From NCBI GenBank assembly GCA_036403515.1, contig DASWQV010000034.1:1-64000 (forward strand): 64,000 bases of DNA, written 5' to 3'. This document shows, in pieces, positions 1 to 7,830 of the stretch (position 1 is the stretch's first letter; every line of letters begins with the position of its first letter). The DNA is from VRUE01 sp036403515. GTDB lineage: Bacteria; Actinomycetota; Thermoleophilia; Solirubrobacterales; 70-9. The position numbers and the translations under genes were made by a program. Under the pieces are notes generated by a model, which saw nothing but the letters and a program-made list of their open reading frames with translations, had not been told where the DNA came from and did no database searches.

Positions 1-1
1 G

Positions 2-178
2 GCGGGCTTCATCCCCAGGGGCGCCCAGGTCAGCCCTCGCTTCACCGGCGAAGGCGACGTCAGCGCCTACGTGCGGATCGGCGGCACGATCGACTGTCCC
101 GCCCCGCAGGTGGAGGTGCAGACCTTCGACGGGGGAGTGCGCACGCGGGAGCCTTTTTACGTGGCGCTTTGGGGGTAG
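2..178 (+). CDS. C-terminal end of an unrecognised protein (truncated by window edge)
   Basis: An open frame enters from the left edge and ends at TAG 176-178, giving about 58 residues ending in FYVALWG. Codon choice is GC-rich at third positions like its neighbours, so it looks like the real end of a gene. The visible part has alternating hydrophobic residues and one cysteine, but no motif I recognise. The next gene starts about 50 bp downstream on the same strand. The function cannot be named from this fragment. Confidence 0.55.
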   Translation, partial: AGFIPRGAQVSPRFTGEGDVSAYVRIGGTIDCPAPQVEVQTFDGGVRTREPFYVALWG

Positions 179-229
179 GGCGCCCACGGGCGGCATTGTG
201 CCGACGGCGGTGAAAGACTCCAGCATTCA

Positions 230-868
230 GTGGAACGACTGCCCCGTGGCCGCCATGGCCTTCCCCGCGAGTTCGTCGCGCAGAACCAGCGCGAACGGCT
301 GCTTGCCTCGCTTGCTGAGTGCCTGGAGGAGAGCGGCTACGACGGGACCACGGTCTCGACGATCGGCAAACGGGCAGGCGTCTCCAAGAGCGACTTCTAC
401 AAGCAGTTCGAAAGCAAGGACGCCTGCTTCGTCGCCGCCTACGACGATGCGGTGGAGCGGGTTCGCGAGCGGGTGCTCGGGGCCTGCAAGGAGGCCGACG
501 ACTGGGCGACCGGAGTACTCGGCGGGCTCGCGGCCCTGCTGACTCTCCTCGCCGCCGAGCCAGCCCAGGCGGGGCTGGTCCTGGTCGAGGGGCTGCGCGC
601 CGGCCGCGGCGTCTACGACCGTTACCAGGTGGCCCTGCAGAGCTTCGTCCCGTATCTTCGCGACGGAGCGCCGGCGCCGGCCGGCGCCGAACCGCCGCCC
701 GAGGCGACAGACGAGGCGGTGGTCGGCGGCATCGCCTCGCTGCTCGCCCGCCGCGTCCTCGCCGGTGAGACCTCCAAGCTGGGCGAGTTCCTGCCGGAGA
801 TTGCGGAGTTTGCCCTCACCCCATATATGGGCGCAGCCGAGGCGCGGCGCATAATCTCGGAGCGATGA
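230..868 (+). CDS. TetR/AcrR family transcriptional regulator
   Basis: The N-terminal ~60 residues form a TetR-type helix-turn-helix: a GTTVSTIGKRAGVSKSDFY stretch follows the first helix and leads into the usual YKQFESKDACF recognition-helix end. The remaining ~150 residues are the variable helical ligand domain and reveal no ligand. Length (212 aa) is normal for the family. The start is GTG at 230. The stop overlaps the start of the dCTP deaminase gene by 4 bp (ATGA), so the two are probably translated from one message. This suggests, but does not prove, that the regulator relates to the deaminase or simply shares its promoter. Confidence 0.85.
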   Translation: MERLPRGRHGLPREFVAQNQRERLLASLAECLEESGYDGTTVSTIGKRAGVSKSDFYKQFESKDACFVAAYDDAVERVRERVLGACKEADDWATGVLGGLAALLTLLAAEPAQAGLVLVEGLRAGRGVYDRYQVALQSFVPYLRDGAPAPAGAEPPPEATDEAVVGGIASLLARRVLAGETSKLGEFLPEIAEFALTPYMGAAEARRIISER

Positions 869-2079
869 GCGAGGCGACGGCAGCGACGGCGAAAACGAGC
901 GAGACGTCCCCAACGGCGACGCCAGCAGCAGGCGGGGGGTCCGGCGCCGCGCCCCAAGGCGTGTTGCCCTCGCAGGCGCTGAGCGAGGCGATCGCCGCCG
1001 ACTGGGTCTCCTCCGGCGACTACCGGATCCGCCCGGAGGCGATCCAGCCGGCCAGCATCGACCTGCGGCTCGGCGATCACGCCTGGGCGCTGCGCTGCTC
1101 CTTCCTGCCCGACGTCGACTCGACCGTCGAGGAGAAGATCGAGGGGCTCGCCTTCCAGAAGGTCGACCTCCGCGACGGCGCAGTGCTGGAGCGCGACCGT
1201 CCCTACCTGGTCCCGCTGATCGAGGAGCTGGCCCTGCCCGAGGACGTGCGGGCGAAGGCCAACCCGAAGAGCTCCACCGGGCGCCTCGACGTCTTCACCC
1301 GGGTGCTGACCGACCGCCACCACCGCTTCGACGAGATCCGCGCCGGCTACCGGGGCAAGCTCTACCTGGAGGTCGTGCCGCGCTCCTTCGCGATCCAGGT
1401 CAAGACCGGCCTCTCGCTCAATCAGCTGCGCCTGGCCCGCGGCGACGTGCGGCTCAGCGACGCGGAGATCCGTGGCCTGCAGGACGAGTTCCCACTGCTC
1501 TACCTCGACTCCCACGCCCTGCGCGAGTCGGAGCTGGCGCTCGCCGACGGCCTCTTCCTCAGCGTCGACCTCTCGGGGCCGAGCGACCGCATCGTCGGCT
1601 ACCGGGCGAAGAAGAACAGCCTGCCGATCGACCTCTCGCGGATCCGCGCCTATCGCTGGACCGATTTCTGGGACCCGGTCTTCCCCGAGGCCGGCTCCAA
1701 GATCGTGCTCGAGCCGGAGATCTTCTACCTGCTGCTCTCCGCCGAGGGCGTCTGCATCCCGCCGCAGATCGCTGCCGAGATGATGGCCTACGACCCGACC
1801 GCCGGCGAGCTGCGCACCCACTACGCGGGCTTCTTCGACCCCGGCTTCGGCTACGACCCGGCGGGCGACCGCCACGGCAGCCGCGCCGCCCTGGAGGTCC
1901 GCGCCCGCGACGTCTCCTTCATGGTCGAGCATCGCCAGCCGGTCTGCAAGCTTGCCTTGGAGCGCACCAGTGCTCCTGCTGAGCGGCTGTACGGGCAGGA
2001 TCTTGGCTCTAACTACCAGGGGCAGGTCACCATGCTTTCCAAGCACTTCGAAGAGCAAGAGGCGGGGGGCGGGTCGTAA
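865..2079 (+). CDS. dcd: 2'-deoxycytidine 5'-triphosphate deaminase, double-length family
   Basis: The product (404 aa) matches the long dCTP deaminase family (two DCD-like halves in one chain) rather than the ~190-aa trimeric enzyme. After a 35-residue Ala/Thr/Gly-rich leader comes the conserved IQPASIDLRLG strand, then PKSSTGRLDVF (the phosphate-binding Ser-Ser-x-Gly-Arg region) and GYRGKLYLEVVPRSF, where family members carry the catalytic glutamate. A second DCD-like half runs from about residue 190 to 390. The family deaminates dCTP to dUTP in pyrimidine nucleotide synthesis, in the cytosol. It overlaps the upstream TetR gene by 4 bp. A strong hairpin starts directly after the TAA. Confidence 0.88.
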   Translation: MSEATAATAKTSETSPTATPAAGGGSGAAPQGVLPSQALSEAIAADWVSSGDYRIRPEAIQPASIDLRLGDHAWALRCSFLPDVDSTVEEKIEGLAFQKVDLRDGAVLERDRPYLVPLIEELALPEDVRAKANPKSSTGRLDVFTRVLTDRHHRFDEIRAGYRGKLYLEVVPRSFAIQVKTGLSLNQLRLARGDVRLSDAEIRGLQDEFPLLYLDSHALRESELALADGLFLSVDLSGPSDRIVGYRAKKNSLPIDLSRIRAYRWTDFWDPVFPEAGSKIVLEPEIFYLLLSAEGVCIPPQIAAEMMAYDPTAGELRTHYAGFFDPGFGYDPAGDRHGSRAALEVRARDVSFMVEHRQPVCKLALERTSAPAERLYGQDLGSNYQGQVTMLSKHFEEQEAGGGS

Positions 2080-2131
2080 CGCCCTTCAGAAACGCTCGGC
2101 AGGAGCCTCGCTTGAGTGTTTCTGAAGGGCG
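2080..2131. repeat. Palindromic element A1 (18-bp stem, 16-nt loop) after dcd
   Basis: Arms 2080-2097 and 2114-2131 pair over 18 bp with a single G-T wobble. The loop (2098-2113) contains GGCAGGAGCC. The element starts on the base after the deaminase stop codon, so it may act as a terminator, although no T-tract follows. Its loop and inner stem are nearly the reverse complement of those in element A2, 70 bp further on, while the outer arms are unrelated. Confidence 0.85.
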
Positions 2132-2168
2132 CCCGCCTTATCGTCCGATCCTCCTTGTGGGTCTGGGA

Positions 2169-2243
2169 GAGCGTCGGTGACTCCTCCCAAAACGCTCCAG
2201 CGAGGCTTCCTGCCGAGCGTTTTGGGAGGAGTCACCGACGCTC
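2169..2243. repeat. Palindromic element A2 (perfect 29-bp stem, 17-nt loop)
   Basis: Arms 2169-2197 and 2215-2243 are perfect reverse complements over 29 bp around the loop CAGCGAGGCTTCCTGCC. The 3' arm covers the last codons of the MerR gene (stop at 2232), so the element supplies its C-terminal residues. The core is the inverted counterpart of A1. As transcribed from either side it would fold into a very stable hairpin and could separate the two convergent transcription units. Confidence 0.92.
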
Positions 2244-2693
2244 TTGCCGGCTTGAGCTATGGGTGAGCTCGCGTAGCCGTGCTTGGACTCGCTTGCGTTT
2301 GGCTAGGAGCTCAGATTCCAGAGCTGAGATCTCGTCGCGGCGTCGTCGGACGAGGTCCAGCTGGCGACCGATGTGGCCCAGTGACTCGTCGAGGATCTGG
2401 CGGCGGCGCACTGGATCGTCGACGCCCGTCTCCCACTCACGGCGCAGGGCGGCGCGGGCGTCCTCGGCTTCGACCAGCTCCTTCAGTCCCTCCAGCGAGA
2501 GGCCGAGCAGATCCTTCAGCCGCAGCAGATCGGTGAGGCGCTCGACGTCGGCCTCGGCGTAGGTGCGGTGGGCGCCTGGCTCACGGCCGCCCGCGGCGGG
2601 GAGCAGGCCGATCTCCTCGTAGTAGCGGATCGTCCGCGGCGTCGTCCCGGCCAGCTTGGCGACCTCGCCGATCCTCAGCTCTCCACCCATCAC
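2232..2693 (-). CDS. MerR family transcriptional regulator
   Basis: The first ~75 residues hold the MerR winged helix: RIGEVAKLAGTTPRTIRYYE followed by EIGLLP and RTYAEADVERL. A helical dimerisation region follows and ends in an Arg-rich tail. There is no Cys pattern typical of metal sensors, so the effector is unknown. Length (153 aa) is normal. The start ATG overlaps the stop of the upstream exporter gene by 4 bp, so both are one operon and the regulator probably controls the exporter, as is common for MerR-exporter pairs. Its last residues are encoded by element A2. Confidence 0.9.
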   Translation of the reverse strand: MMGGELRIGEVAKLAGTTPRTIRYYEEIGLLPAAGGREPGAHRTYAEADVERLTDLLRLKDLLGLSLEGLKELVEAEDARAALRREWETGVDDPVRRRQILDESLGHIGRQLDLVRRRRDEISALESELLAKRKRVQARLRELTHSSSRQERR

Positions 2694-4285
2694 CGCCCCT
2701 CCCTCGGTGCAACGCTTTGCGGCTCCGCTGGCGCCGCAAAGCGTTGCACCTGGCCACTCGTGGTTTCCGTTCTCGTGGGTGCAACGCGTTGCGGCCCTGG
2801 AAGCGCCGTAAAACGTTGCACCTCGGCCGGGGCACGGTCGTGGCGCGGGCGCAGCGCCGAGACGCCGGCGCCGATGACAGAGGTTGCCGCCAGCACCCAG
2901 AGCGCCGTGTGCATGTTGTGGATGAAGGGGTCGAGCTGGGCGCTGCTCAGGCCAGAGGCGACGCCGGAGAAGATCGCGAAGAGAACCGGTTTCGGCACGG
3001 CGGCGGTGACGATCGCGAGCACGAAGGCGATCGAGATCACGGCGCCGGTGTTCTGCAGCATCGTGCGGGCGCCGGCGGCGATCCCGCGCCGCTCGGTCGG
3101 CACCGTGCCCATCATCGCGGCCGTGTTGGGCGAGTTGAACATCCCCGAGCCAATCCCGACCAAGGAGAGCCAGAGCATCCCCTGCCAGTAGGGCGAGTCG
3201 GCCTGCAGCGTCGTCATCAGGGCGAGGCCGGCGGCGCTGACCAGCATCCCCAGCGCCGCCAGGGTGCGCGAGCCGTGGCGGTCGGCCCAGATCCCGGCGA
3301 GGGGGGAGGAGACCAGCATCCCGATCGCCATCGGCGCCAGCTTGATCCCGGCCGTTATCGGGTCGTCTCCCTGCGCCCCCTGGTAGTAGAAGACGAAGAT
3401 GAACATCAGGGCGAAGCGCGAAAGTCCGTTGATGAAGGCCGCTCCGGTGGCGGCGGCGAAGAGCCGGTTGCGGAAGATCTCGAGGTCGAGCATCGGCGCC
3501 TTGCCGCGGTGCTCGATCAGCACGAACAGCGGCAGCAGCACGGCCGCGACCGCGAGGCTGGCGATTACCAGCGTGTCGTTCCAGCCGGAGATGCCGCCGC
3601 GCGAGATCCCGTAGACGAGCCCGGTCAGGCCGACGACGAAGGTCAGGGTGCCGCCGAGGTCGAGGCCGCGGACGGTGTCGCGCCGCGAGAGCTCACGCAG
3701 GATCAGCGCCGCCCAGAGCGCCCCGGCAAGGGCCAGCGGCACGTTGAACCAGAAGACCCAGTGCCAGGAGACCGCGACGAGGGCACCGCCGAGCACCGGC
3801 CCGAGGACCAGGCCGATCGCGGCGACCATCGTGTTGGTCCCCATCGCCAGCCCCAGCTGCTCACGCGGAAAGGCGTCGGTTACCAGGGCGGGCCCGTTGG
3901 CGAAGATGAAGGCGCCGCCGATCCCCTGCACGATCCGCCAGAGGATCAGCTGCGTGCCGTCGGAGGCGAAGCCGGCGCCGAGCGAGGCGGCGGCGAAGAC
4001 GACGAAGGCGCCGACGAAGGCGCTCTTGCGGCCGAAGAGGTCCGAGAGCCGGCCGGCGGTCAGAACCAGCACGGTCGAGGAGATCATGTAGGCGAGGATC
4101 ACCCAGACCAGTTCCAGCAGGCTCGTCCCCAGTGCCCGCTCGAGGTCCGGCAGGGCGATGATCAGCGTCCCCGAGTTGGTCGCCACCAGGAGCATCCCGA
4201 GGCTGGTGCAGGAGAGCGCCCACCACTTGTAGTGCTCATGGTCGGCGTCAACGCCAGCGCCAGCGAATCGCTTCCTTACGTTCAC
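2690..4285 (-). CDS. MFS drug exporter, DHA2-like (about 14 TM)
   Basis: A 531-aa integral membrane protein starting near KWWALSCTSLGMLLVATNSG. It has the MFS loop 2-3 signature GRLSDLFGRKSAFV, motif C-like GPVLGGALV after TM5, and a second-half ADRHGSRTLAALG loop, as in EmrB/QacA-type proton-coupled multidrug exporters. Hydrophobic segments continue to about residue 485. The last ~45 residues are a hydrophilic tail made of two similar units (VQRFTALPGPQRVAP and VQRFAAPAEPQSVAP), encoded by two DNA palindromes and unlike any transporter tail I know. It is followed by the MerR gene with a 4-bp overlap. The substrate is unknown. Confidence 0.9.
   Translation of the reverse strand: MNVRKRFAGAGVDADHEHYKWWALSCTSLGMLLVATNSGTLIIALPDLERALGTSLLELVWVILAYMISSTVLVLTAGRLSDLFGRKSAFVGAFVVFAAASLGAGFASDGTQLILWRIVQGIGGAFIFANGPALVTDAFPREQLGLAMGTNTMVAAIGLVLGPVLGGALVAVSWHWVFWFNVPLALAGALWAALILRELSRRDTVRGLDLGGTLTFVVGLTGLVYGISRGGISGWNDTLVIASLAVAAVLLPLFVLIEHRGKAPMLDLEIFRNRLFAAATGAAFINGLSRFALMFIFVFYYQGAQGDDPITAGIKLAPMAIGMLVSSPLAGIWADRHGSRTLAALGMLVSAAGLALMTTLQADSPYWQGMLWLSLVGIGSGMFNSPNTAAMMGTVPTERRGIAAGARTMLQNTGAVISIAFVLAIVTAAVPKPVLFAIFSGVASGLSSAQLDPFIHNMHTALWVLAATSVIGAGVSALRPRHDRAPAEVQRFTALPGPQRVAPTRTETTSGQVQRFAAPAEPQSVAPREGR
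2706..2750. repeat. Palindromic element G1 in the exporter gene tail
   Basis: Arms 2706-2723 and 2733-2750 are perfect 18-bp complements beginning GGTGCAACGCTTTGCGGC, with a 9-nt loop. It is 45 bp (15 codons) long, lies wholly inside the MFS coding sequence and stays in frame. Confidence 0.9.
2778..2822. repeat. Palindromic element G2 in the exporter gene tail
   Basis: A second copy of G1, 27 bp away and also 45 bp long. Arms 2778-2795 and 2805-2822 match at 15 of 18 positions. Together the two copies give the exporter C-terminus a tandem peptide repeat. Confidence 0.88.
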
Positions 4286-4316
4286 GTCAAATAACGTACC
4301 AAAGCCGCATTCTCGG

Positions 4317-4364
4317 CTGACTTCGTCATTAGTAGTCCAATTGGACGCAGAAAGGCGAAGTCAG
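4317..4364. repeat. Palindromic element B1
   Basis: Arms CTGACTTCG (4317-4325) and CGAAGTCAG (4356-4364) flank a 30-nt loop that holds the 12-bp palindrome GTCCAATTGGAC (4335-4346). A near-identical copy (B2) lies at 30988-31033, after the SRP RNA. This copy sits between the divergent exporter and ytoQ genes and overlaps the ATG that would give ytoQ an unlikely long start. Confidence 0.88.
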
Positions 4365-4397
4365 AGTGGGGGTGCGGGGTTCTTTAGGATTTGCGGT

Positions 4398-4862
4398 GTG
4401 GCTGAGCGGATTTGGAGGGTCTATTTGTCGGGGGAGATCCACTCCGATTGGCGGGCGCGGATCGAGGTGGGCACGGGGGAGGTGGGGCTGCCAGTTGAGT
4501 TCTCGGCTCCCGTTACCGACCACGCTGCCTCCGACGACGCTGGGACGGGCACGCTCGGTGAGGAGGGCGTGTTGTTCTGGCGCGATCACATGGGCGCCGG
4601 GGTCAACGCGATCCGCACTCAGACGCTGATCCGCGCCGCCGACATCGTCGTGGTTCGCTTCGGGGACAAGTACCACCAGTGGAACGCCGCCTTCGACGCG
4701 GGCTACGCCGCGGCGCTGGGCAAGCCGATCGTCACCCTGCACGACGGGGAGCTCGACCACGCGCTGAAGGAGGTCGACCGGGCCGCGCAGGCAACGGCGC
4801 GCACGGCGGAGCAGGTCGTCGACGTGCTGCGCTACGTGATCGCCGGCGAGCTGCCTGGCTGA
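4398..4862 (+). CDS. ytoQ: YtoQ family protein
   Basis: The protein (154 aa from GTG 4398) matches the YtoQ family throughout: VYLSGEIHSDWRARIE near the start, PVTDHAASDDAG, then FWRDHMGAGVNAIRTQTL and IVVVRFGDKYHQWNAAFDAG. YtoQ proteins belong to the nucleoside 2-deoxyribosyltransferase-like fold, but their reaction is not established. GTG 4398 was chosen because family homology starts there. The in-frame ATG at 4341 lies inside palindrome B1 and would add 19 unconserved residues. The radical SAM gene follows 65 bp downstream on the same strand. Confidence 0.85.
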   Translation: MAERIWRVYLSGEIHSDWRARIEVGTGEVGLPVEFSAPVTDHAASDDAGTGTLGEEGVLFWRDHMGAGVNAIRTQTLIRAADIVVVRFGDKYHQWNAAFDAGYAAALGKPIVTLHDGELDHALKEVDRAAQATARTAEQVVDVLRYVIAGELPG

Positions 4863-4927
4863 TCAAGCGTTTTGCCTTCGGCGCAACTTCGGGGGCCCGC
4901 CCGGGGAGTGTGCGAACATCTGTTCGT

Positions 4928-5962
4928 ATGCGATGGGACGAGCAGCGAGTCGAGAAGGACCTGCGGCTGCCGGGCATCGGGGACGGCACGGTCGTCCGCA
5001 GCTTCGACGCCCCGGAGGCGATGGGGATCAACTTCCACGAGGTCCGTGCCCGCTCGGCGCTGAACCGCGTCCCGGGAAGCCGCTACGGGTTCAGCTGGAC
5101 GATCAACCCCTACCGGGGATGCACGCATGCCTGCGTGTTCTGCTTCGCCCGCAGGACTCACACCTATCTCGACCTCAATGCCGGCCGTGACTTTGAGCGG
5201 GAGATCGTCGTCAAGGTCAACGTCCCAGAGCTGGTCCGGGCGGAGCTGGCGCGCAAAAGCTGGAAGCGGGAGCTGGTCGCGCTCGGCACCAACACCGACC
5301 CCTACCAGTGGGTGGAGAGCCGCTACCGGATGATGCCGGAGATCCTCGCCGCCCTGGAGCAGGCAGAGACGCCGGTCTCGGTCCTGACCAAGTCGCCGCT
5401 CGTGATGCGCGACATAGAGATCTTCGAACGGATGGCCAAGCGGCTTCCGATCTCGGTCAACCTCTCGGTCCCGACCCTCGACGAGGACGCCTGGCGAGCG
5501 ACCGAGCCCCACACCCCGAGCCCCTCCGCCCGGCTCGACGCCGTAGCCGAGCTGCGCAGCCGAGGCATCGACTCGGGCGTCCTGATCGCCCCCTTGATGC
5601 CGGGCATCAACGACAGCCCCGAGCAGGTGAAGCCAATAGTCGACCGAGCTCGCGAAGCCAAAGCTTCCTTCCTAGGCGGCGTAGCTCTCCATCTTCGCGA
5701 CGAGGTCAAAGACGTCTTCTTCGCCTGGCTAGAAGCCAAACGCCCCGACCTGCTCCCCCGCTACGAGAAGCTCTACAAAGGCCGCGCCTATCTACGTCCC
5801 GAGCAACGCAAGCAAACGACCCAAGCCGTTCGCGGTTGGGGAAGAAGCACTCGGCGCGCGAAGGAGGGCCGGGAGCCCCCTCCCCGGACACTCAAGAGCG
5901 GCTCCCGCCGCTCGTCCGGGGAGGGGGCTCCCGGCCCTCCCGACCAAGACCGCCTCTTCTAA
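4928..5962 (+). CDS. Radical SAM protein, Rv2578c / SPL-like family
   Basis: A 344-aa protein with the radical SAM cluster C-x3-C-x2-C as GCTHACVFCFAR (Cys65, Cys69, Cys72), followed by VALGTNTDPYQWVE and SVLTKSPLVMRD, features of the Rv2578c-type proteins related to spore photoproduct lyase. The substrate is not known. ATG 4928 follows ytoQ by 65 bp and starts at the conserved MRWDEQRV. The longer frame to 4679 overlaps ytoQ and is not needed. The last ~35 residues are low-complexity Arg/Pro/Gly encoded by palindrome D1, so the enzyme proper ends near residue 310. The stop overlaps that of the convergent ligase gene by 4 bp. Confidence 0.87.
   Translation: MRWDEQRVEKDLRLPGIGDGTVVRSFDAPEAMGINFHEVRARSALNRVPGSRYGFSWTINPYRGCTHACVFCFARRTHTYLDLNAGRDFEREIVVKVNVPELVRAELARKSWKRELVALGTNTDPYQWVESRYRMMPEILAALEQAETPVSVLTKSPLVMRDIEIFERMAKRLPISVNLSVPTLDEDAWRATEPHTPSPSARLDAVAELRSRGIDSGVLIAPLMPGINDSPEQVKPIVDRAREAKASFLGGVALHLRDEVKDVFFAWLEAKRPDLLPRYEKLYKGRAYLRPEQRKQTTQAVRGWGRSTRRAKEGREPPPRTLKSGSRRSSGEGAPGPPDQDRLF
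5863..5940. repeat. Palindromic element D1 (perfect 27-bp stem) inside the radical SAM gene
   Basis: Arms 5863-5889 and 5914-5940 are perfect 27-bp complements. The 24-nt core begins ACTCAAGAGCGG and has its own small stem. The 78-bp element is exactly 26 codons and stays open in the coding frame. GGACACTCAAG (5886-5896) recurs in D2 (47898-47975) and, as a close variant, in D3 (34502-34598), whose arms are unrelated. Confidence 0.93.
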
Positions 5963-6915
5963 CCCTCGTCCAGCCCAGAGAACAGGCACTCGCGCGGGTC
6001 TTTGTCGTCCCGAAAGCGCCGGAACCTCGCCCCGTGCCGGATCCGTCCCCCCGCCGCGTGGTCATAGCCAACTTCGATCACCAGCTCCGGCCGCAGCGCC
6101 ACCCACTCGAGGTCGCGCCCGCCGGTCCAGCGGCTCGGCTCCGCGGTGCCGCTCTCTCCCGTCTCGAAGGGCTCCAGCAGCGAACGCAGGCTCCGTTTCG
6201 TCGCGGCGCTGAAGCCGGAGATATGGCCGACCGAGCGCAGCTCGTCGCCGTCGTAGAGGCCGAGGATCAGCGAGCCGACGGTCCCCTCCTCCTTGCCGGG
6301 CCGCCAGCCCATCACAACGCAGTCGATCTCCCGCTCGCGCTTGACCTTGGCCATGCCCTTGCGTTTGCCGGGGACGTAGGGAGCGTCGAGTTGCTTGGCC
6401 ATCACGCCCTCGGTCGTGCGCAGCCAGTGCTCGGCCCGCTCCGTATCGGGGCTGAGCACGCTCGTCTCGGCCGAGGTGCCCGCCAAGAGCCGCTCCAGCC
6501 CGTCGAGCCGCTCGCGCCGCTCCGCGAACGGCGCCGCCAGCAGCGACTCGTCCGCCTCGGCGAGCAGGTCGAAGACGACGTACTCGGCTGGGATCTCCTC
6601 GGCGAGCAGGGTGATCCGCGACTCGGCCGGGTGGATGCGGCTCTGCAGGGCGTCGAATTCGAGGTTGCCATCGCGGTCGCGGATGACCAGCTCACCGTCG
6701 AACACGTAGCGACCCCGCGGAAAGCTCAGCTCCGGGAAGTAGCGGGCGAGCTCTTTGCCGCCGCGCGACTGGACGTAGGCCTCGGCGCCGTCGACGAAGA
6801 CGATCGCGCGGAAACCGTCGAGCTTCTGCTCGTAGGCCCACTCCTCGCCCACGGGGAGCTCTTTGCGGGTCAGCGCAAGCTGCGGCTTGATCGGTGGCGA
6901 CAGTGGCAGGGTCAA
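5959..6915 (-). CDS. ATP-dependent DNA ligase, LigC/LigD-ligase type
   Basis: A 318-aa minimal ATP-dependent ligase. The adenylation motif is EQKLDGFRA with Lys31 as the nucleotidyl acceptor. Further motifs are YVFDGELVI (motif III), YVVFDLL (IIIa), EGVMAKQLDAPY (IV) and WRPGKEEGTVG. An OB domain fills the C-terminal third and ends in RFRRFRDDKDPREC. This resembles the mycobacterial LigC group and the ligase module of LigD, which seal nicks during end joining and base-excision repair. No Ku, polymerase or phosphoesterase module is in the window. It converges on the radical SAM gene with a 4-bp stop overlap. Confidence 0.9.
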   Translation of the reverse strand: MTLPLSPPIKPQLALTRKELPVGEEWAYEQKLDGFRAIVFVDGAEAYVQSRGGKELARYFPELSFPRGRYVFDGELVIRDRDGNLEFDALQSRIHPAESRITLLAEEIPAEYVVFDLLAEADESLLAAPFAERRERLDGLERLLAGTSAETSVLSPDTERAEHWLRTTEGVMAKQLDAPYVPGKRKGMAKVKREREIDCVVMGWRPGKEEGTVGSLILGLYDGDELRSVGHISGFSAATKRSLRSLLEPFETGESGTAEPSRWTGGRDLEWVALRPELVIEVGYDHAAGGRIRHGARFRRFRDDKDPRECLFSGLDEG

Positions 6916-6942
6916 CCTGACCGACAGTTTGCCGGTCGCGAC

Positions 6943-7830
6943 TCAGCTGGGTCGCACCGCCCGCCGCCGCGAGCGCGCCTCGCGCGGGTCGGGGATCGGC
7001 ACGGCCGCCAGCAGCCGCTTCGTATAGGCGTCCTGGGGCTGGTTGCAAACCCGGTCGGCCGGCCCTTCCTCGACGATCTTGCCGTCGTGCATGACCGCGA
7101 TCCGGTCGGAGACGTGGCGGACGATGCCGATGTCGTGGGCGACGAAGATGTAGGTGAGGCCGAGCTCCTCCTGCAGGTCGGCGAGCAGATTGACGATCTG
7201 CGCCCGGATCGAGACGTCGAGGGCGGAGACCGGCTCGTCGGCGACGATCAGCTTGGGACGCAGGGCGACGGCCCGCGCGATTCCGATCCGCTGGCGCTGC
7301 CCCCCCGAGAACTCGTGGGGGAAACGGTCGTAGTGCTCGGGGGCGAGGCCGACCCTCGCGAGCAGCTCCTGCGCCTCGCGCCGCAGCACGGCACCCTTCG
7401 CAACTCCCTGCAGCCGCAGTGGCTCAGCGACGATCTGGCCGACCCGCTTGCGCGGGTTGAGCGAGGCGTAGGGGTCCTGGAAGACCATCTGCATCTCGCG
7501 CCGCAGCGGCCGCATCGCTCGCCGCGAGAGGCCGGCGATCTCGCGGCCCTCGAAACGGACCGAGCCCGAGCTCGGCTTTAGCAGCTGCAGAACCGTGCGG
7601 GCGAGCGTCGACTTGCCAGAGCCCGACTCTCCGACCAGGCCCAGCGTCTCGCCCCTGCCGACGCTGAAGCTGACCCCGTCGACCGCCCGCACCCGATCGA
7701 CCTCACGATCGAACAGCAGCCCCCGCTGAACCGGAAAGTGCTTGACCAAATCAGTCACCTCCAGCAAACCCTCCGGCCGATCGGCCGGTTGCCGGTCCAT
7801 AACAGTGGAAGTCGACCCGTCGGCGCTCAT
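6943..7830 (-). CDS. Peptide ABC transporter ATP-binding protein (OppF/DppF type)
   Basis: A 295-aa ABC ATPase: Walker A GESGSGKST, Q-loop VFQDPYASLNPRKRV, signature FSGGQRQRIGIARA, Walker B LIVADEPVSALD and H-loop VAHDIGIV, followed by the OppF C-terminal extension PQDAYTKRLLAAVPIPDP. It would drive uptake of oligopeptides at the inner face of the membrane together with the OppD homologue just upstream. The start overlaps that gene by 4 bp, showing translational coupling. It is the last gene of the importer operon running leftward from 13.9 kb. Confidence 0.93.
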   Translation of the reverse strand: MSADGSTSTVMDRQPADRPEGLLEVTDLVKHFPVQRGLLFDREVDRVRAVDGVSFSVGRGETLGLVGESGSGKSTLARTVLQLLKPSSGSVRFEGREIAGLSRRAMRPLRREMQMVFQDPYASLNPRKRVGQIVAEPLRLQGVAKGAVLRREAQELLARVGLAPEHYDRFPHEFSGGQRQRIGIARAVALRPKLIVADEPVSALDVSIRAQIVNLLADLQEELGLTYIFVAHDIGIVRHVSDRIAVMHDGKIVEEGPADRVCNQPQDAYTKRLLAAVPIPDPREARSRRRAVRPS

